From assembly GCF_042654065.1 (NCBI RefSeq), contig NZ_JBHSFP010000032.1, forward strand, positions 1 through 64,000: 64,000 nucleotides of DNA, given 5' to 3'. Numbering within the stretch: the stretch's first letter is position 1; each line of letters starts with the position of its first letter. Of the stretch, positions 47,486-59,182 are shown piece by piece. The notes under the pieces were generated by a model that saw only the letters and a list, made by a program, of their open reading frames with translations, was not told where the DNA came from and ran no database searches. Position numbers and translations under genes: made by a program. The DNA comes from Sphaerisporangium dianthi. GTDB lineage: Bacteria > Actinomycetota > Actinomycetes > Streptosporangiales > Streptosporangiaceae.

Positions 47486-49822
47486 TTACACCGGCGGCCG
47501 GTCGCGGGCGTCCGCCTCGGCGACGGCCCTGCCGGGCCCGGCCGTCCGCACGCCCGTCCGCGCGCCGCCCCGCGTCGCCTCCGCGCCCGCCGGCTCGTCG
47601 TCCGCGACGGCCTGGCCGGGGTCCGGCACCGCCTGCGCGGCATCCGCCGCGAGCTGCCCGGCGTCCGCGGCGGGCGCGGCCTTGCGCAGGTACAGCGCGC
47701 CGAGCGGCGGCAGGCGCAGCCGCGCGGAGTAGGGGAGCCCATGCCATGGCGCCTCGGCGGCGTCGACCGTCCCGAGGTTGCCCACCCCGCTGCCGTAGTA
47801 CTGGTAGGCGTCGGTGTTGATCACTTCGTCCCATCGCCCGCCGGCCGGCAGGCCGATGGCGTAGTCCTCGTGCGGCTGCCCGGAGAAGTTCACCACGCAG
47901 GCCAGCATCGAGCCGTCGGTGCCATGACGCACGAAGGAGAAGACGTTGCCGGAGGCGTCGTCGGCGTCGATCCACTGGAACCCGGCCGGGCTGTGGTCCT
48001 GGGAGTACATCGCGGGCGTCTCGGCGTACACGTGGTTGAGGTCGCGGACGAGCCGCTGGACGCCCTGGTGCGGCTCGAAGTCCAGCACCCACCAGTCGAG
48101 GCCGCGCTCCTCCGACCACTCGGAGCCCTGGCCGAACTCACTGCCCATGAACAGCAGCTTCTTGCCGGGGTGGGCCCACATGAAGGCGAACAGGGCCCGC
48201 AGGTTGGCGAAGCGCTGCCACTCGTCACCGGGCATCTTGCCGAGCAGGGACCCCTTGCCGTGCACCACCTCGTCATGCGACAGCGGCAGCACGAAGTTCT
48301 CGGAGTAGGCGTACATCAGCGAGAACGTCATCTGGTGGTGGTGGTACTGCCGGAACACCGGCTCGTGGTGCAGGTAGGCCAGGGTGTCGTGCATCCAGCC
48401 CATGTTCCACTTGAACCCGAAGCCGAGCCCGCCGAGGTGCACGGGGCGCGAGACGCCGGGCCACGCCGTGGACTCCTCGGCGATGGTGACGATGCCCGGC
48501 GCCTCGCGGTAGGCCACCGAGTTCATCTCTTTGAGGAACTCCACGGCGTCGAGGTTCTCGCGGCCGCCGTAGATGTTCGGCGTCCACTCGCCCTCGCGGC
48601 GGGAGTAGTCGAGGTAGAGCATCGAGGCGACCGCGTCCACGCGGAGGCCGTCGATGTGGAACTCCCTGAGCCAGTAGACCGCGTTGGCGACCAGGAAGTT
48701 GCGCACCTCGCGGCGGCCGAAGTCGAAGATGAGCGTGCCCCACTCGGGATGGGTGCCGCGCCGCGGGTCGGAGTGCTCGTACAAGGGCGTGCCGTCGAAC
48801 CGGGCGAGCGCCCACTCGTCCATGGGGAAGTGGGCGGGCACCCAGTCGAGCAGGACGCCGATGCCGGCCTGGTGCAGCCGGTCGACCAGGTGGCGGAACT
48901 CGTCCGGGCCGCCGAACCGCGAGGTGGGCGCGTAGTAGGAGGTGACCTGGTAGCCCCACGAGCCGCCGAAGGGGTGCTCGGCCACCGGCAGCAGCTCGAC
49001 GTGCGTGAACCCCATCTCCTGGACGTACTCCACCAGCTGGGTCGCCAGCTCTTCGTAGCTCAGGCCGGGCCGCCACGAGCCCAGGTGCACCTCGTAGGTG
49101 GTCATCGGCGCCGCGAGCGCGTCCTGCTCGGCGCGCCGGCGCATCCACAGGTCGTCCTGCCAGACGTAGGAGGAGGAGTCGACGATGGACGCGGTGGCCG
49201 GCGCCTGTTCCGTGCGCCGGGCCATAGGGTCGGCCTTGGACCGCCACACCGAGTCGGCGCCGAGGACGGAGAACTTGTAGTGCTCGCCCTCGCCGACGCC
49301 GGGGATGAACAGCTCCCACACCCCCGACTGGCCGAGGGACCGCATCGGGTGGGCCTCGCCGTTCCAGTGGTTGAACCCGCCCTCGACCCGGACGCCGCGC
49401 GCGTTGGGCGCCCAGACGGCGAAGGCCGTGCCGTCCTCGTCGTCGTGCCGCATGACGCGGGCTCCGAGGACCTCCCACAGGCGTTCGTGCCGCCCCTCGC
49501 CGATCAGGTGCAGGTCGACCTCGCCCAGGGTGGGCCAGTGGCGGTAGGGGTCGCAACTCTCGTACGGCTGCCCGTCCGCGTAAGTGACCCGCAGCCGGTA
49601 GGGCGGGATCTTGTCCACACCCGGCAGCGTCACGGAGAACACCCCGTACGCCTCGTGGCGCAGCTCGTGCGCGGAGTCCTCAAGGACCAGCTCGACCTTC
49701 TCGGCCAACGGCTTGAGCGCCCGCACCGTGAGGCCCTCGGGAGTGAGGTGCGCGCCCAGGATCGCGTGCGGATCATGGTGCGCACCACCGGCCAGCCGGT
49801 TCAAGTCAAGATCCGCGTTCAT
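47486..49822 (-). CDS. glgB: 1,4-alpha-glucan branching enzyme
   Basis: A 778-residue GH13_9 enzyme. In order: an N-terminal glycogen-branching domain (DPHAILGAHL), a CBM48 domain (FAVWAPNARGVRVEGGFNHW), the barrel with nucleophile region DAVASMLYLDYSR and acid TIAEESTAWPG, and the family LSHDEVVHGKGSLL. A C-terminal tail of about 65 residues rich in Ala, Asp and Pro is non-typical. It makes alpha-1,6 branches in the linear glucan built by GlgE. ATG at 49822 is chosen because homology starts there; the upstream frame has no ribosome binding site. Confidence 0.95.
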   Translation of the reverse strand: MNADLDLNRLAGGAHHDPHAILGAHLTPEGLTVRALKPLAEKVELVLEDSAHELRHEAYGVFSVTLPGVDKIPPYRLRVTYADGQPYESCDPYRHWPTLGEVDLHLIGEGRHERLWEVLGARVMRHDDEDGTAFAVWAPNARGVRVEGGFNHWNGEAHPMRSLGQSGVWELFIPGVGEGEHYKFSVLGADSVWRSKADPMARRTEQAPATASIVDSSSYVWQDDLWMRRRAEQDALAAPMTTYEVHLGSWRPGLSYEELATQLVEYVQEMGFTHVELLPVAEHPFGGSWGYQVTSYYAPTSRFGGPDEFRHLVDRLHQAGIGVLLDWVPAHFPMDEWALARFDGTPLYEHSDPRRGTHPEWGTLIFDFGRREVRNFLVANAVYWLREFHIDGLRVDAVASMLYLDYSRREGEWTPNIYGGRENLDAVEFLKEMNSVAYREAPGIVTIAEESTAWPGVSRPVHLGGLGFGFKWNMGWMHDTLAYLHHEPVFRQYHHHQMTFSLMYAYSENFVLPLSHDEVVHGKGSLLGKMPGDEWQRFANLRALFAFMWAHPGKKLLFMGSEFGQGSEWSEERGLDWWVLDFEPHQGVQRLVRDLNHVYAETPAMYSQDHSPAGFQWIDADDASGNVFSFVRHGTDGSMLACVVNFSGQPHEDYAIGLPAGGRWDEVINTDAYQYYGSGVGNLGTVDAAEAPWHGLPYSARLRLPPLGALYLRKAAPAADAGQLAADAAQAVPDPGQAVADDEPAGAEATRGGARTGVRTAGPGRAVAEADARDRPPV

Positions 49823-49960
49823 CAGATCGCCCACCGCTCCTCGGCACCGTGATTGCTGTTTATGAGCTAACCCTGCCCCAGATCGTCCCGCCAACCCATG
49901 ATGTCGGCCGGATCACACCATAGGTACGGCAATCGCGCGGTTCGGCGATGCCGGAGCCCG

Positions 49961-50542
49961 TCACCACTCCAGCACGCGGACACCTCCGGTGGCCATGTCG
50001 ACGACGACGCGCCCGATGTCGAGGTCCTCGCCGTTGGGGAACCACACGAACAGTTGCAGGCAGCGGCGGGTCTCGCATCCGAACCGCCGGAAGATCAGGG
50101 ATCTCACCCGAAGGTCGGCGGCCGACGACAGCGGTCTGTGCGCGGCCTCAGCGTAGGCCCTGCGGACGATCAAGGCGAGCGGGGGATCGGCGAGCAGGAA
50201 CTCGGTCGCGCGTCTCTGCTCGGAGCGGGTGGGGGCCGGCGGGTGGCCGCCGTCGCGCAGGTCGCCCGTGGAGGGGAGCCCCGGAGGGCGCGGGGCGCCG
50301 GTCGCGCCGCCGCGATGGGCGCGGGCGGCCTCGCGGCTGCGCGCGCTCGTCTCGTTCTCATGCCCTGGGCCGTCCTCCCGCGGCCACCCCGCGGAGGGCG
50401 GCCGGTCGAGCTCGGTGGCGACCGGCCGCGGGCGCCGCGCCCCGCCGCCGCCCGTCCAGACCGCCAGTGCCGCCACGCCCGTGGTGAGCGCCATGGCCAG
50501 GGCGCCGCCCACGACGGTGATCGCGAGCCGCCCTCGCCCCAT
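49961..50542 (-). CDS. Unknown exported or membrane-anchored protein in the GlgE locus
   Basis: A 193-residue protein with an N-terminal hydrophobic helix (about residues 7-30, LAITVVGGALAMALTTGVAALAVW), then a Pro/Gly/Arg-rich linker. A conserved-looking C-terminal domain follows (TEFLLADPPLALIVRRAYAEA...FGCETRRCLQLFVWFPNGEDLDIGRVVVDMATGGVRVLEW). Two cysteines (GCETRRC) could form a disulphide outside the membrane. I do not recognise the family. It lies between maltokinase and branching enzyme genes on the same strand, so it may be co-expressed with them. Confidence 0.75.
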   Translation of the reverse strand: MGRGRLAITVVGGALAMALTTGVAALAVWTGGGGARRPRPVATELDRPPSAGWPREDGPGHENETSARSREAARAHRGGATGAPRPPGLPSTGDLRDGGHPPAPTRSEQRRATEFLLADPPLALIVRRAYAEAAHRPLSSAADLRVRSLIFRRFGCETRRCLQLFVWFPNGEDLDIGRVVVDMATGGVRVLEW

Positions 50543-50632
50543 CAGCCCACTCTCTGACTCTGTGTCAACGCATCGTCACAGATGGTATCGGAGGCAGTGC
50601 GGCGGCCGTCGCAACCGGTGGGGGTCCCCTTG

Positions 50633-52056
50633 TCAGCCGATGGGGTCGGCGAAGGCGGCGAGCGGGATGGGCAGCCAGGCCGGGCGGTTGCGGGCCTCGT
50701 AGACCACCTCGTAGGCGGCCTTGCTCAGCTCCAGGGCGCGCAGCAGCACGGCGTCGTCGCCGTGGATGCGCCCGCCGCCCGCCGAGTACCCGGCGATGAA
50801 CGCCGCCCGGTTGCGCTGCGCCCACTCGGAGGCCCGGGGCTGGAGCCGCGCGACGTCGGGATGGTCGGCCAGCAGGTGGCGGGACGCGTACTCGAACGAG
50901 CGGAGCATGCCGGCCACGTCTCTGAGCGGGGAGTCCAGGGCGCGGCGGTCCTGCAGCGGCTGCCCCGGCTCGCCCTCGAAGTCCAGCACGACCCACTCGC
51001 TGGGCGTGCGCATGACCTGGCCCAGGTGGTAGTCGCCGTGGACCCGCTGCACGGTGATCGGCCGTCCGGTGTCGGCCAGCCGGTCGAACGCCTCGTGGGC
51101 GACCGCGGCGTGCGCGGCGAGCTGGGGCACCTCGGAGATGGCGTCCTCCAGGCGCCGCCTGAACCCCTCGACCATCCGCTTGACCTCGGGCGCCTCCACC
51201 GTGCTCGTCGGGAAGGCGGCGGCCAGTTCCTTGTGCAGGTGCGCGGTGGCCATGCCCAGGCGGTTGGACTCGGCGGCGAAGTCGCCTCCGGCCTCGGACG
51301 CGGCGGTGCTGGACAGCGATCCGTACAGGTCGCGCACGCTGGTGAGGGCCAGGGCCCATCCGTCGCTCGCGGTGCGCAGGAACTCCTGGGTGAAGGCGAG
51401 CGTGGTGTTCTGGCCGGCGACGTCGGCCTCGATCCACCCGTACGGCCTGGCGATGTTCGGTGATCCGCGCTCGGCGAGGGCGGACACCACTTCCAGCTCC
51501 GGGTTCACCCCCGGGACGATCTTGCGGAACAGCTTGCAGATGTAGGCGTCGCCGAAGACGAGGGAGGTGTTGGACTGCTCGGCGCCGAGGACCAGGCTGC
51601 GGAGCGAGGTGTCGATCTCGCTGCCGGGCATCCGGCGGAAGCGCAGCCCGCCGATGTCGGCCTCCGCGGCCATGGAGGACAGGAGCAGGCCGGTGACGTC
51701 GGCGTCGTGCACCGCGTCATAGGCGTGGCCGTCGGCGGCCTCGCCGATCGCCGCGTGCAGGAGCCGCTGGGGCAGCACGGGACGGAAGCCGACCAGGAGC
51801 TGGTAGCGATCAGTGCGCGTGTCCTGGCGGACGGTGATCACGATATGGCGGACCTCGACCTGCTCGTGGGTCCGCGGTCTGCCGCGGTGCGTGGTCCCGC
51901 AGGACCCCGCCACATCGCTGTGGAAGGATTCTGCAGGACCACGAAGAGGCAACGGAGTGACGGCCTCGACGGCCAGGTCGGTGATCGCGCGGCCCTTGCC
52001 GGCGAACCACCGCTGATGGGTGATCCAGCCGGCAAGTAGCTCTTCGAGAGTATGTG

Positions 52057-52060
<4 letters not shown>
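50633..52060 (-). CDS. mak: Maltokinase (Mak, formerly Pep2)
   Basis: A 475-residue kinase with an N-terminal cap region (LEELLAGWITHQRWFAGKGR) and an aminoglycoside-kinase-like C-lobe. The catalytic loop is VQRVHGDYHLGQVM and the metal motif VLDFEGEPGQPLQDRR. It phosphorylates maltose at C1 with ATP, making maltose-1-phosphate for GlgE. The GTG start overlaps the treS stop by 4 bp, with GAGGAGA as ribosome binding site. A much longer upstream frame on this strand is not coding. In some species Mak is fused to TreS; here the two are separate but overlapping. Confidence 0.94.
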
Positions 52061-53769
<1,709 letters not shown>

Positions 53770-53821
53770 CTGTGGACTCCCCGCTGTGCTTATGCGCGCT
53801 TTCCGTCGCCTTTGCCAGGGC

Positions 53822-55849
53822 CTACGGCTGACTGGCCGGCGTCGCTCGCAGTGAGAGGACGTGGGCTGGGTTGGTGTGCGGATCGAGACGCACGTAATTG
53901 GCATGCCGCCACTGGAACGACTCGCCCGAGAGCTCATCGTCCACGACGAATTCGGCGTCCCAATCGAGGCCGAGGGCTGGCATGTCCAGCCAGACCGTCG
54001 CCTCATGGGTGTTGTGCGGATCGAGATTGACCACAACCAGGACCACATCGCCTACCGCGTGCCTTCGTGTGGACGCGTCATAGGCACCGGGCAGCCGCTT
54101 GGAGAAGCAGACCATCTCCGGGTGATCGATGTTGTGGAACCGTAGGTTACGCAGTTCCTGAACCGCCGGGTGTGCTCTTCTGAACAAATTGAGGGTTGTG
54201 ATGAAGGGAGCGAGGCTCCGGCCCTCGCGTTCGGCGGTGGCCCAGTCGCGCGGCCTCAGCTCGAATTTCTCGCTGTTGAGATATTCTTCGCTGCCCGGTC
54301 GTACCGGGACGTTCTCCGCGAGCTCGTAGCCCGCGTAGACCCCCCACGTCGGTGACGCCAGCGCCGCCAGGACGGCCCTGATCTTGAACGCGGGGCCGCC
54401 GCCGTTCTGCAGGTACTCGTGAAGGATATCCGGAGTGTTGACGAAGAGGTTCGGGCGCACGATGTGCGACGTCTCGTGCGACAACTCCGCAAGGTAGCTC
54501 TCGAGGTCGGCCTTGGAGTTCTTCCACGTGTAGTAGGTGTACGACTGGTGGAAGCCGACCTTGGCCAGCGTCTGGAGCATCGCGGGACGGGTGAACGCCT
54601 CGGACAGGAACAGCACGTCCGGGTCGGTCGCGTTCACCTCGGCGAGCAGTCGCTCCCAGAACCCCACCGGCTTGGTGTGCGGGTTGTCCACGCGGAAGAC
54701 GCGCACGCCGTGGGACATCCAGTGGCGCACGACCCGCAGGACCTCGGCGTAGATGCCCTCGGGGTCCTTGTCGAAGTTCAGGGGGTAGATGTCCTGGTAC
54801 TTCTTCGGCGGATTCTCGGCGTAGGCGATCGAGCCGTCCGCCCTGATGGTGAACCAGTCGGGGTGCTCCTTGACCCACGGGTGGTCGGGGGAGCACTGCA
54901 GGGCCAGGTCGAGCGCGACCTCCAGGCCCAGCTTGCGCGCCCGGGTCACGAAGGCGTCGAAGTCCTGGAAGGTGCCGAGGTCGGGGTGGATCGCGTCGTG
55001 GCCGCCGTCCTCGGAGCCGATCGCCCAGGGGGAGCCCACGTCGTACGGCTCAGGGTGCAGGGTGTTGTTGCGGCCCTTGCGGAAGGTCTCGCCGATCGGG
55101 TGGATCGGAGGCAGGTAGACGATGTCGAAGCCCATGCCCGCCACGGCCGGCAGCCGTTCGGCGGCGGTCCGGAAATCTCCGGACCTGGGGATGGCGCCGT
55201 CCTCGAGCACCGCGCCCTCGGACCGGGGGAACATCTCGTACCACGAGCCGAACAGCGCCCGCCTGCGGTCCACGCGCACCCGGTGCCGCGGCCCGCGGGT
55301 GACCAGGTCGCGCAGCGGATGGACGGCCAGCACGGCGGCCGTCTCGGGGAGCTGCGCCGCGGCCAGCCTCGCCCGCGGGTCAAGATCGTCATCGCGCAGC
55401 CGGTCGGCCACCATCTGCAGAACCGCGCGATGGGCGCACTTGTCGCAGCCGGCCTGGCGCACGGCCCTGGCGGCGCGCTCGAACAGGCGCGCGCCCTCCT
55501 CGCACATGAGGTCGGTGTCGATGCCGCGAGGGATCTTGATGCCGGCGTCGTGCAGCCAGGTGGCGATCGGGTCGCTCCAGGCCTCGACGCGGAACTGCCA
55601 CTCGCCCTCGGTCGGCAGCGTGACCTCGGCGACCCAGCGGTCGGTGCCGGAAGCGACCTCGCGCATGGGCAGCAGGCGCCCGCGCGAGCCTAGCGGATCG
55701 GTCAGCACGACCCCCGCGGCCACCGCGTCATGTCCTTCGCGGAACACGGTGGCGCTTATCTCGAAGGTCTCGCCGGCCGCCGCCTTCGCGGGCCGTTGCC
55801 CGCAGTCGACGACAGGGTGGATGTCCTGTATTGGGATTCTTCCGATCAT
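53822..55849 (-). CDS. glgE: Maltose-1-phosphate maltosyltransferase
   Basis: A 675-residue GH13_3 enzyme. After an Ig-like N-terminal domain comes the barrel with GMGFDIVYLPPIHPIGETFRKGRNN, the nucleophile D388 in VFRVDNPHTKP, the acid E417 in LFLSEAFTR and the late LFVNTPDILHEYLQNGG. These residues correspond to D394 and E423 of Streptomyces GlgE as I recall them. It transfers maltosyl units from alpha-maltose-1-phosphate to glucan chains. It leads the operon and is divergent from glgP across 445 bp. Inactivation in mycobacteria is lethal through build-up of maltose-1-phosphate. Confidence 0.96.
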   Translation of the reverse strand: MIGRIPIQDIHPVVDCGQRPAKAAAGETFEISATVFREGHDAVAAGVVLTDPLGSRGRLLPMREVASGTDRWVAEVTLPTEGEWQFRVEAWSDPIATWLHDAGIKIPRGIDTDLMCEEGARLFERAARAVRQAGCDKCAHRAVLQMVADRLRDDDLDPRARLAAAQLPETAAVLAVHPLRDLVTRGPRHRVRVDRRRALFGSWYEMFPRSEGAVLEDGAIPRSGDFRTAAERLPAVAGMGFDIVYLPPIHPIGETFRKGRNNTLHPEPYDVGSPWAIGSEDGGHDAIHPDLGTFQDFDAFVTRARKLGLEVALDLALQCSPDHPWVKEHPDWFTIRADGSIAYAENPPKKYQDIYPLNFDKDPEGIYAEVLRVVRHWMSHGVRVFRVDNPHTKPVGFWERLLAEVNATDPDVLFLSEAFTRPAMLQTLAKVGFHQSYTYYTWKNSKADLESYLAELSHETSHIVRPNLFVNTPDILHEYLQNGGGPAFKIRAVLAALASPTWGVYAGYELAENVPVRPGSEEYLNSEKFELRPRDWATAEREGRSLAPFITTLNLFRRAHPAVQELRNLRFHNIDHPEMVCFSKRLPGAYDASTRRHAVGDVVLVVVNLDPHNTHEATVWLDMPALGLDWDAEFVVDDELSGESFQWRHANYVRLDPHTNPAHVLSLRATPASQP

Positions 55850-56294
55850 CGCGTCTCAAGGTAGCGGCGACGCGCCGGGCGCCGCCGGAGATTGTGCGGG
55901 CAGGAGTGATCTTTGCTTTCAAGTAGTCACCGGCCTGCGCCGGCGTGCGGGCGGGCATGGTCAGCGGGCATGGGCAGCCGGACCCGGAGATGACGTGCCG
56001 TCATCCCTGGGCTCGGAGGCTGTTGTTGAGGCTCTTACATGGGACTGCCCCCATAGTCGCTCTTCAAGCCTGCTTGAGGGAAGTCAGGGGATACTTGGGG
56101 GGACCCGAGTTCTCGCCGGCCGGCCGGTGATCGTCGAGCCGTTCATGATCAATTTGAGATCACTGTGACGAGTCGGCTTTAGTGAGGTTTGAGCTGCTTG
56201 GGTAGCGGTGAGAGCAGAAACGCATGAGATCTGGTAGGCGCACAAGAGTGTTTCGGTCGCGCGTCGTGGCGCTGAGTAACTAGGGTCTGGCCCC
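55850..56294. other. Divergent control region between glgE and glgP
   Basis: This 445-bp gap contains the inverted repeat TCAAGC-CT-GCTTGA at 56064-56077, in the middle of a GC-poorer stretch, and no convincing gene. Its position suits joint control of glucan synthesis and breakdown. I could not name promoter boxes with confidence. Confidence 0.5.
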
Positions 56295-58892
56295 GTGAGA
56301 GCAATCCGCAGGTTCACCGTCCGTACCGTCCTTCCCGTGGAGCTGGCCGCGCTCGGCGAGCTCGTCCAAAATCTGCGCTGGTCATGGCATCCCGAGACCA
56401 TGGACCTCTTCGCAGAGGTGGACCCCGAGACGTGGCAACGGGTCGGGCACGACCCCGTCGCACTGCTCGGCGCGGTAGAGGCAGACCGGCTGGCCGAGCT
56501 GGCCCGTGATCGCAGGTTCCTCCGCAAGCTGGCCGACGCCGCCGACGACTTGCGCGAGTACATGACCGCGCCGCGGTGGTACCAGACATTGCCGGGAGCA
56601 CCGGCGGCCATCGGCTATTTCTCCCCCGAGTACGGCATCGCCGCCGCGCTCCCGCAGTACTCGGGAGGTCTCGGCATCCTGGCCGGCGACCACCTGAAGG
56701 CCGCGAGCGACCTGGGCGTGCCCATCCTCGGCGTCGGCCTGCTCTACCGGCACGGCTACTTCAGCCAGTCGCTGTCGGCCGAGGGCTGGCAGCAGGAGCA
56801 CTACCCGAGCCTCGACCCCGGCGGGCTGCCCCTCAGCCTGCTCAAGGAGGAGGACGGCACGCCGTCCCGCGTCGCCATCCCCCTGCCCGAGGGCCGCGCG
56901 CTGCACGCGCAGATCTGGATCGCCCAGGCCGGCCGCGTCCCGCTGCTGCTGCTCGACTCCGACGTGGCCGAGAACGACAACGCCGCGCGCGACGTCACCG
57001 ACCGCCTCTACGGCGGCGGCACCGACCACCGGCTCATGCAAGAGCTGCTGCTCGGCATCGGCGGCGTGCGGGCGCTGCGCGCGTACTGCCGCGTCACCGG
57101 CCACCCCGAGCCGGAGGTCTTCCACACCAACGAGGGCCACGCCGGTTTCCTCGGCCTCGAGCGCATCCGCGAGCTCACCGAGCACCGGCTCTCCTTCGAC
57201 GAGGCGCTGGAGGCCGTCCGCGCCGGCACCGTCTTCACCACGCACACTCCGGTGCCCGCGGGCATCGACCGCTTCCCCGCCGAGATGATCGCCAAGCAGT
57301 TCGGCGGCGACAACGCCTGGCCGACCGTGCCCGTCGAGCGCATCCTCGCCCTCGGCGCCGAGCCCGACGCCCCTGAGGGCGGCGCGCCGATCTTCAACAT
57401 GGCCGTCATGGGCATGCGGCTGGCCCAGCGGGTCAACGGCGTCTCCGAGCTGCACGGCGCCGTCAGCCGCGAGATGTTCCAGGGCCTGTGGCCGGGCTTC
57501 GACCTGGACGACATCCCCATCGGCTCGATCACCAACGGCGTGCACGCCCCCACGTGGGTCGCGCGCGAGGTCATGGAGCTGGCCGGCAAAGAGCTGCCCT
57601 CGCTGATCGAGGTAGCCCAGGGCTGGGAGGGCGTCCAGAAGCTCTCCGACGAGGACATCTGGGGCATCCGCGGCAGGCTCCGCCGCATGCTGGTCGAGGC
57701 GGCCCGCGAGCGGCTCCGCGCCTCCTGGCGCGCGCGGGGCGCCTCCACCGCCGAGCTGGGCTGGATCGACGAGGCCCTGTCCCCGGACGTGCTGACCTTC
57801 GGCTTCGCCCGCCGGGTGCCGTCCTACAAGCGGCTCACCCTCATGCTCAAGGACCCCGACCGGCTCAAGCAGCTGCTCCTCGATCCCGACAGGCCCGTCC
57901 AGATCGTGATCGCGGGCAAGGCCCACCCGGCCGACGAGGGCGGCAAGAAGCTCATCCAGCAGATCGTGAAGTTCGCCGACCGCGAGGACGTGCGCCACCG
58001 CATCGTCTTCCTGCCCGACTACGACATGGCCCTCGGGCAGCTCATGGTCCAGGGCTGTGACGTGTGGATGAACAACCCGCTGCGCCCCCTGGAGGCGTGC
58101 GGCACCTCCGGCATGAAGGCCGCGCTCAACGGCGGGCTGAACCTGTCCATCAGGGACGGCTGGTGGGACGAGTGGTACGACGGCGACAACGGCTGGGCGA
58201 TCCCCACCGCCGACGGCGTCGAGGACCCCGACCGCCGCGACGACCTCGAGGCCGGCGCGCTGTACGACCTCATCGAGCGGGAGGTCGCCGACCGGTTCTA
58301 CGACCGCGCCGGCAACGCTCACCCGCGGCGCTGGCTCGACATGGTCAAGCACACCCTCAGCTCCCTCGGCCCGAAGGTCCTGGCCGGGCGCATGCTGCAC
58401 GACTACGTCGTCGCCCTGTACACCCCGGCGGCCGAGTCGGCCCGCGAGCTGTCGGCGTCCGAGTACACCAAGGCCCGCGAGTTCGCCGCCTGGAAGCTGC
58501 GGGTCACCCGCGCCTGGCCGGGCGTGCGCGTCGAGCACATCGAGGCGTCGGGCATCGGGGACACCCCCGAGCTGGGCGTGTCGATGGAGGTGCACGCCAC
58601 CGTCGCCCTTGGCGAGCTGGCGCCGGACGACGTCAGCGTCGAGGCCGCGTACGGCAAGGTCGGCGTGCACGACCAGCTGGTCGAGCCGTCCTACATCACC
58701 CTCACCGCCGAGTCGGTCGGCGACGACGGCAAGGCCGCCTACACCGGCGTGGTCCCCCTCGACCGCACCGGCGCTTTCGGCTACACCGTCCGGGTCGTCC
58801 CCGCCCACCCCCTCATGTCCTCTCCCGCCGAACTCGGCCTCATCGCCGTCCCCGAGGAGCCTGCCGGCATGACCAGCGGCACCCTCCGCTGA
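56295..58892 (+). CDS. glgP: Alpha-glucan phosphorylase
   Basis: An 865-residue phosphorylase of the short GT35 type found in actinobacteria. It opens with RAIRRFTVRTVLPVELAALGELVQNLRWSWHPET and has YFSPEYGIAAALPQYSGGLGILAGDHLKAASDLG. The PLP lysine is K608 in GTSGMKAALNGGLN, and the usual regulatory N-terminus of animal enzymes is absent. It releases glucose-1-phosphate from alpha-glucan. GTG start at 56295. It runs divergently from glgE and ends at a strong terminator, so synthesis and degradation genes are in separate units. Confidence 0.95.
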   Translation: MRAIRRFTVRTVLPVELAALGELVQNLRWSWHPETMDLFAEVDPETWQRVGHDPVALLGAVEADRLAELARDRRFLRKLADAADDLREYMTAPRWYQTLPGAPAAIGYFSPEYGIAAALPQYSGGLGILAGDHLKAASDLGVPILGVGLLYRHGYFSQSLSAEGWQQEHYPSLDPGGLPLSLLKEEDGTPSRVAIPLPEGRALHAQIWIAQAGRVPLLLLDSDVAENDNAARDVTDRLYGGGTDHRLMQELLLGIGGVRALRAYCRVTGHPEPEVFHTNEGHAGFLGLERIRELTEHRLSFDEALEAVRAGTVFTTHTPVPAGIDRFPAEMIAKQFGGDNAWPTVPVERILALGAEPDAPEGGAPIFNMAVMGMRLAQRVNGVSELHGAVSREMFQGLWPGFDLDDIPIGSITNGVHAPTWVAREVMELAGKELPSLIEVAQGWEGVQKLSDEDIWGIRGRLRRMLVEAARERLRASWRARGASTAELGWIDEALSPDVLTFGFARRVPSYKRLTLMLKDPDRLKQLLLDPDRPVQIVIAGKAHPADEGGKKLIQQIVKFADREDVRHRIVFLPDYDMALGQLMVQGCDVWMNNPLRPLEACGTSGMKAALNGGLNLSIRDGWWDEWYDGDNGWAIPTADGVEDPDRRDDLEAGALYDLIEREVADRFYDRAGNAHPRRWLDMVKHTLSSLGPKVLAGRMLHDYVVALYTPAAESARELSASEYTKAREFAAWKLRVTRAWPGVRVEHIEASGIGDTPELGVSMEVHATVALGELAPDDVSVEAAYGKVGVHDQLVEPSYITLTAESVGDDGKAAYTGVVPLDRTGAFGYTVRVVPAHPLMSSPAELGLIAVPEEPAGMTSGTLR

Positions 58893-58912
58893 CGCGAACC
58901 CGCCTCCAGTAC

Positions 58913-58944
58913 CGGCGCGGCATGCCCGACGGCATGCCGCGCCG
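58913..58944 (+). terminator. Strong hairpin after glgP
   Basis: Perfect 14-base arms (58913-58926 and 58931-58944) around a four-base loop start 21 bp after the stop. Confidence 0.85.
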
Positions 58945-59084
58945 ATCTGTTGGTGAGGCGCTTTCTGCCGCCTTCGGACCGTTCCGAACGGTCGCCGGGC
59001 CCGTGATCACGAAGCTGTACGGCTCGGGCGTGCCCATGCCGCGGTCCCGGCGGAGGCTGCGGGCAGGAATGCCCGGCACCTCTG

Positions 59085-59117
59085 CTAAGTTCTCCTTAGT
59101 TGCTCAAGTTTACTTAG
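59085..59117. promoter_or_regulatory. Two tandem AAG-N4/5-CTT elements, probable HxlR operators
   Basis: CTAAG-TTCTC-CTTAG (59085-59099) and CTCAAG-TTTA-CTTAG (59103-59117) are adjacent partial palindromes. They lie upstream of the FMN reductase-hxlR pair, about 70-100 bp before the first start. Confidence 0.5.
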
Positions 59118-59182
59118 CGGCTGAGGCGAGCCGGGTCCTGGGACGGGACGCGGTCCACGGCCGGCGAACAAGGAGATCGACA

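Noticed and set aside
56382..58808. An 808-codon antisense frame over glgP
   Set aside because: It has no recognisable domain, and glgP on the other strand is a textbook phosphorylase with its PLP lysine.
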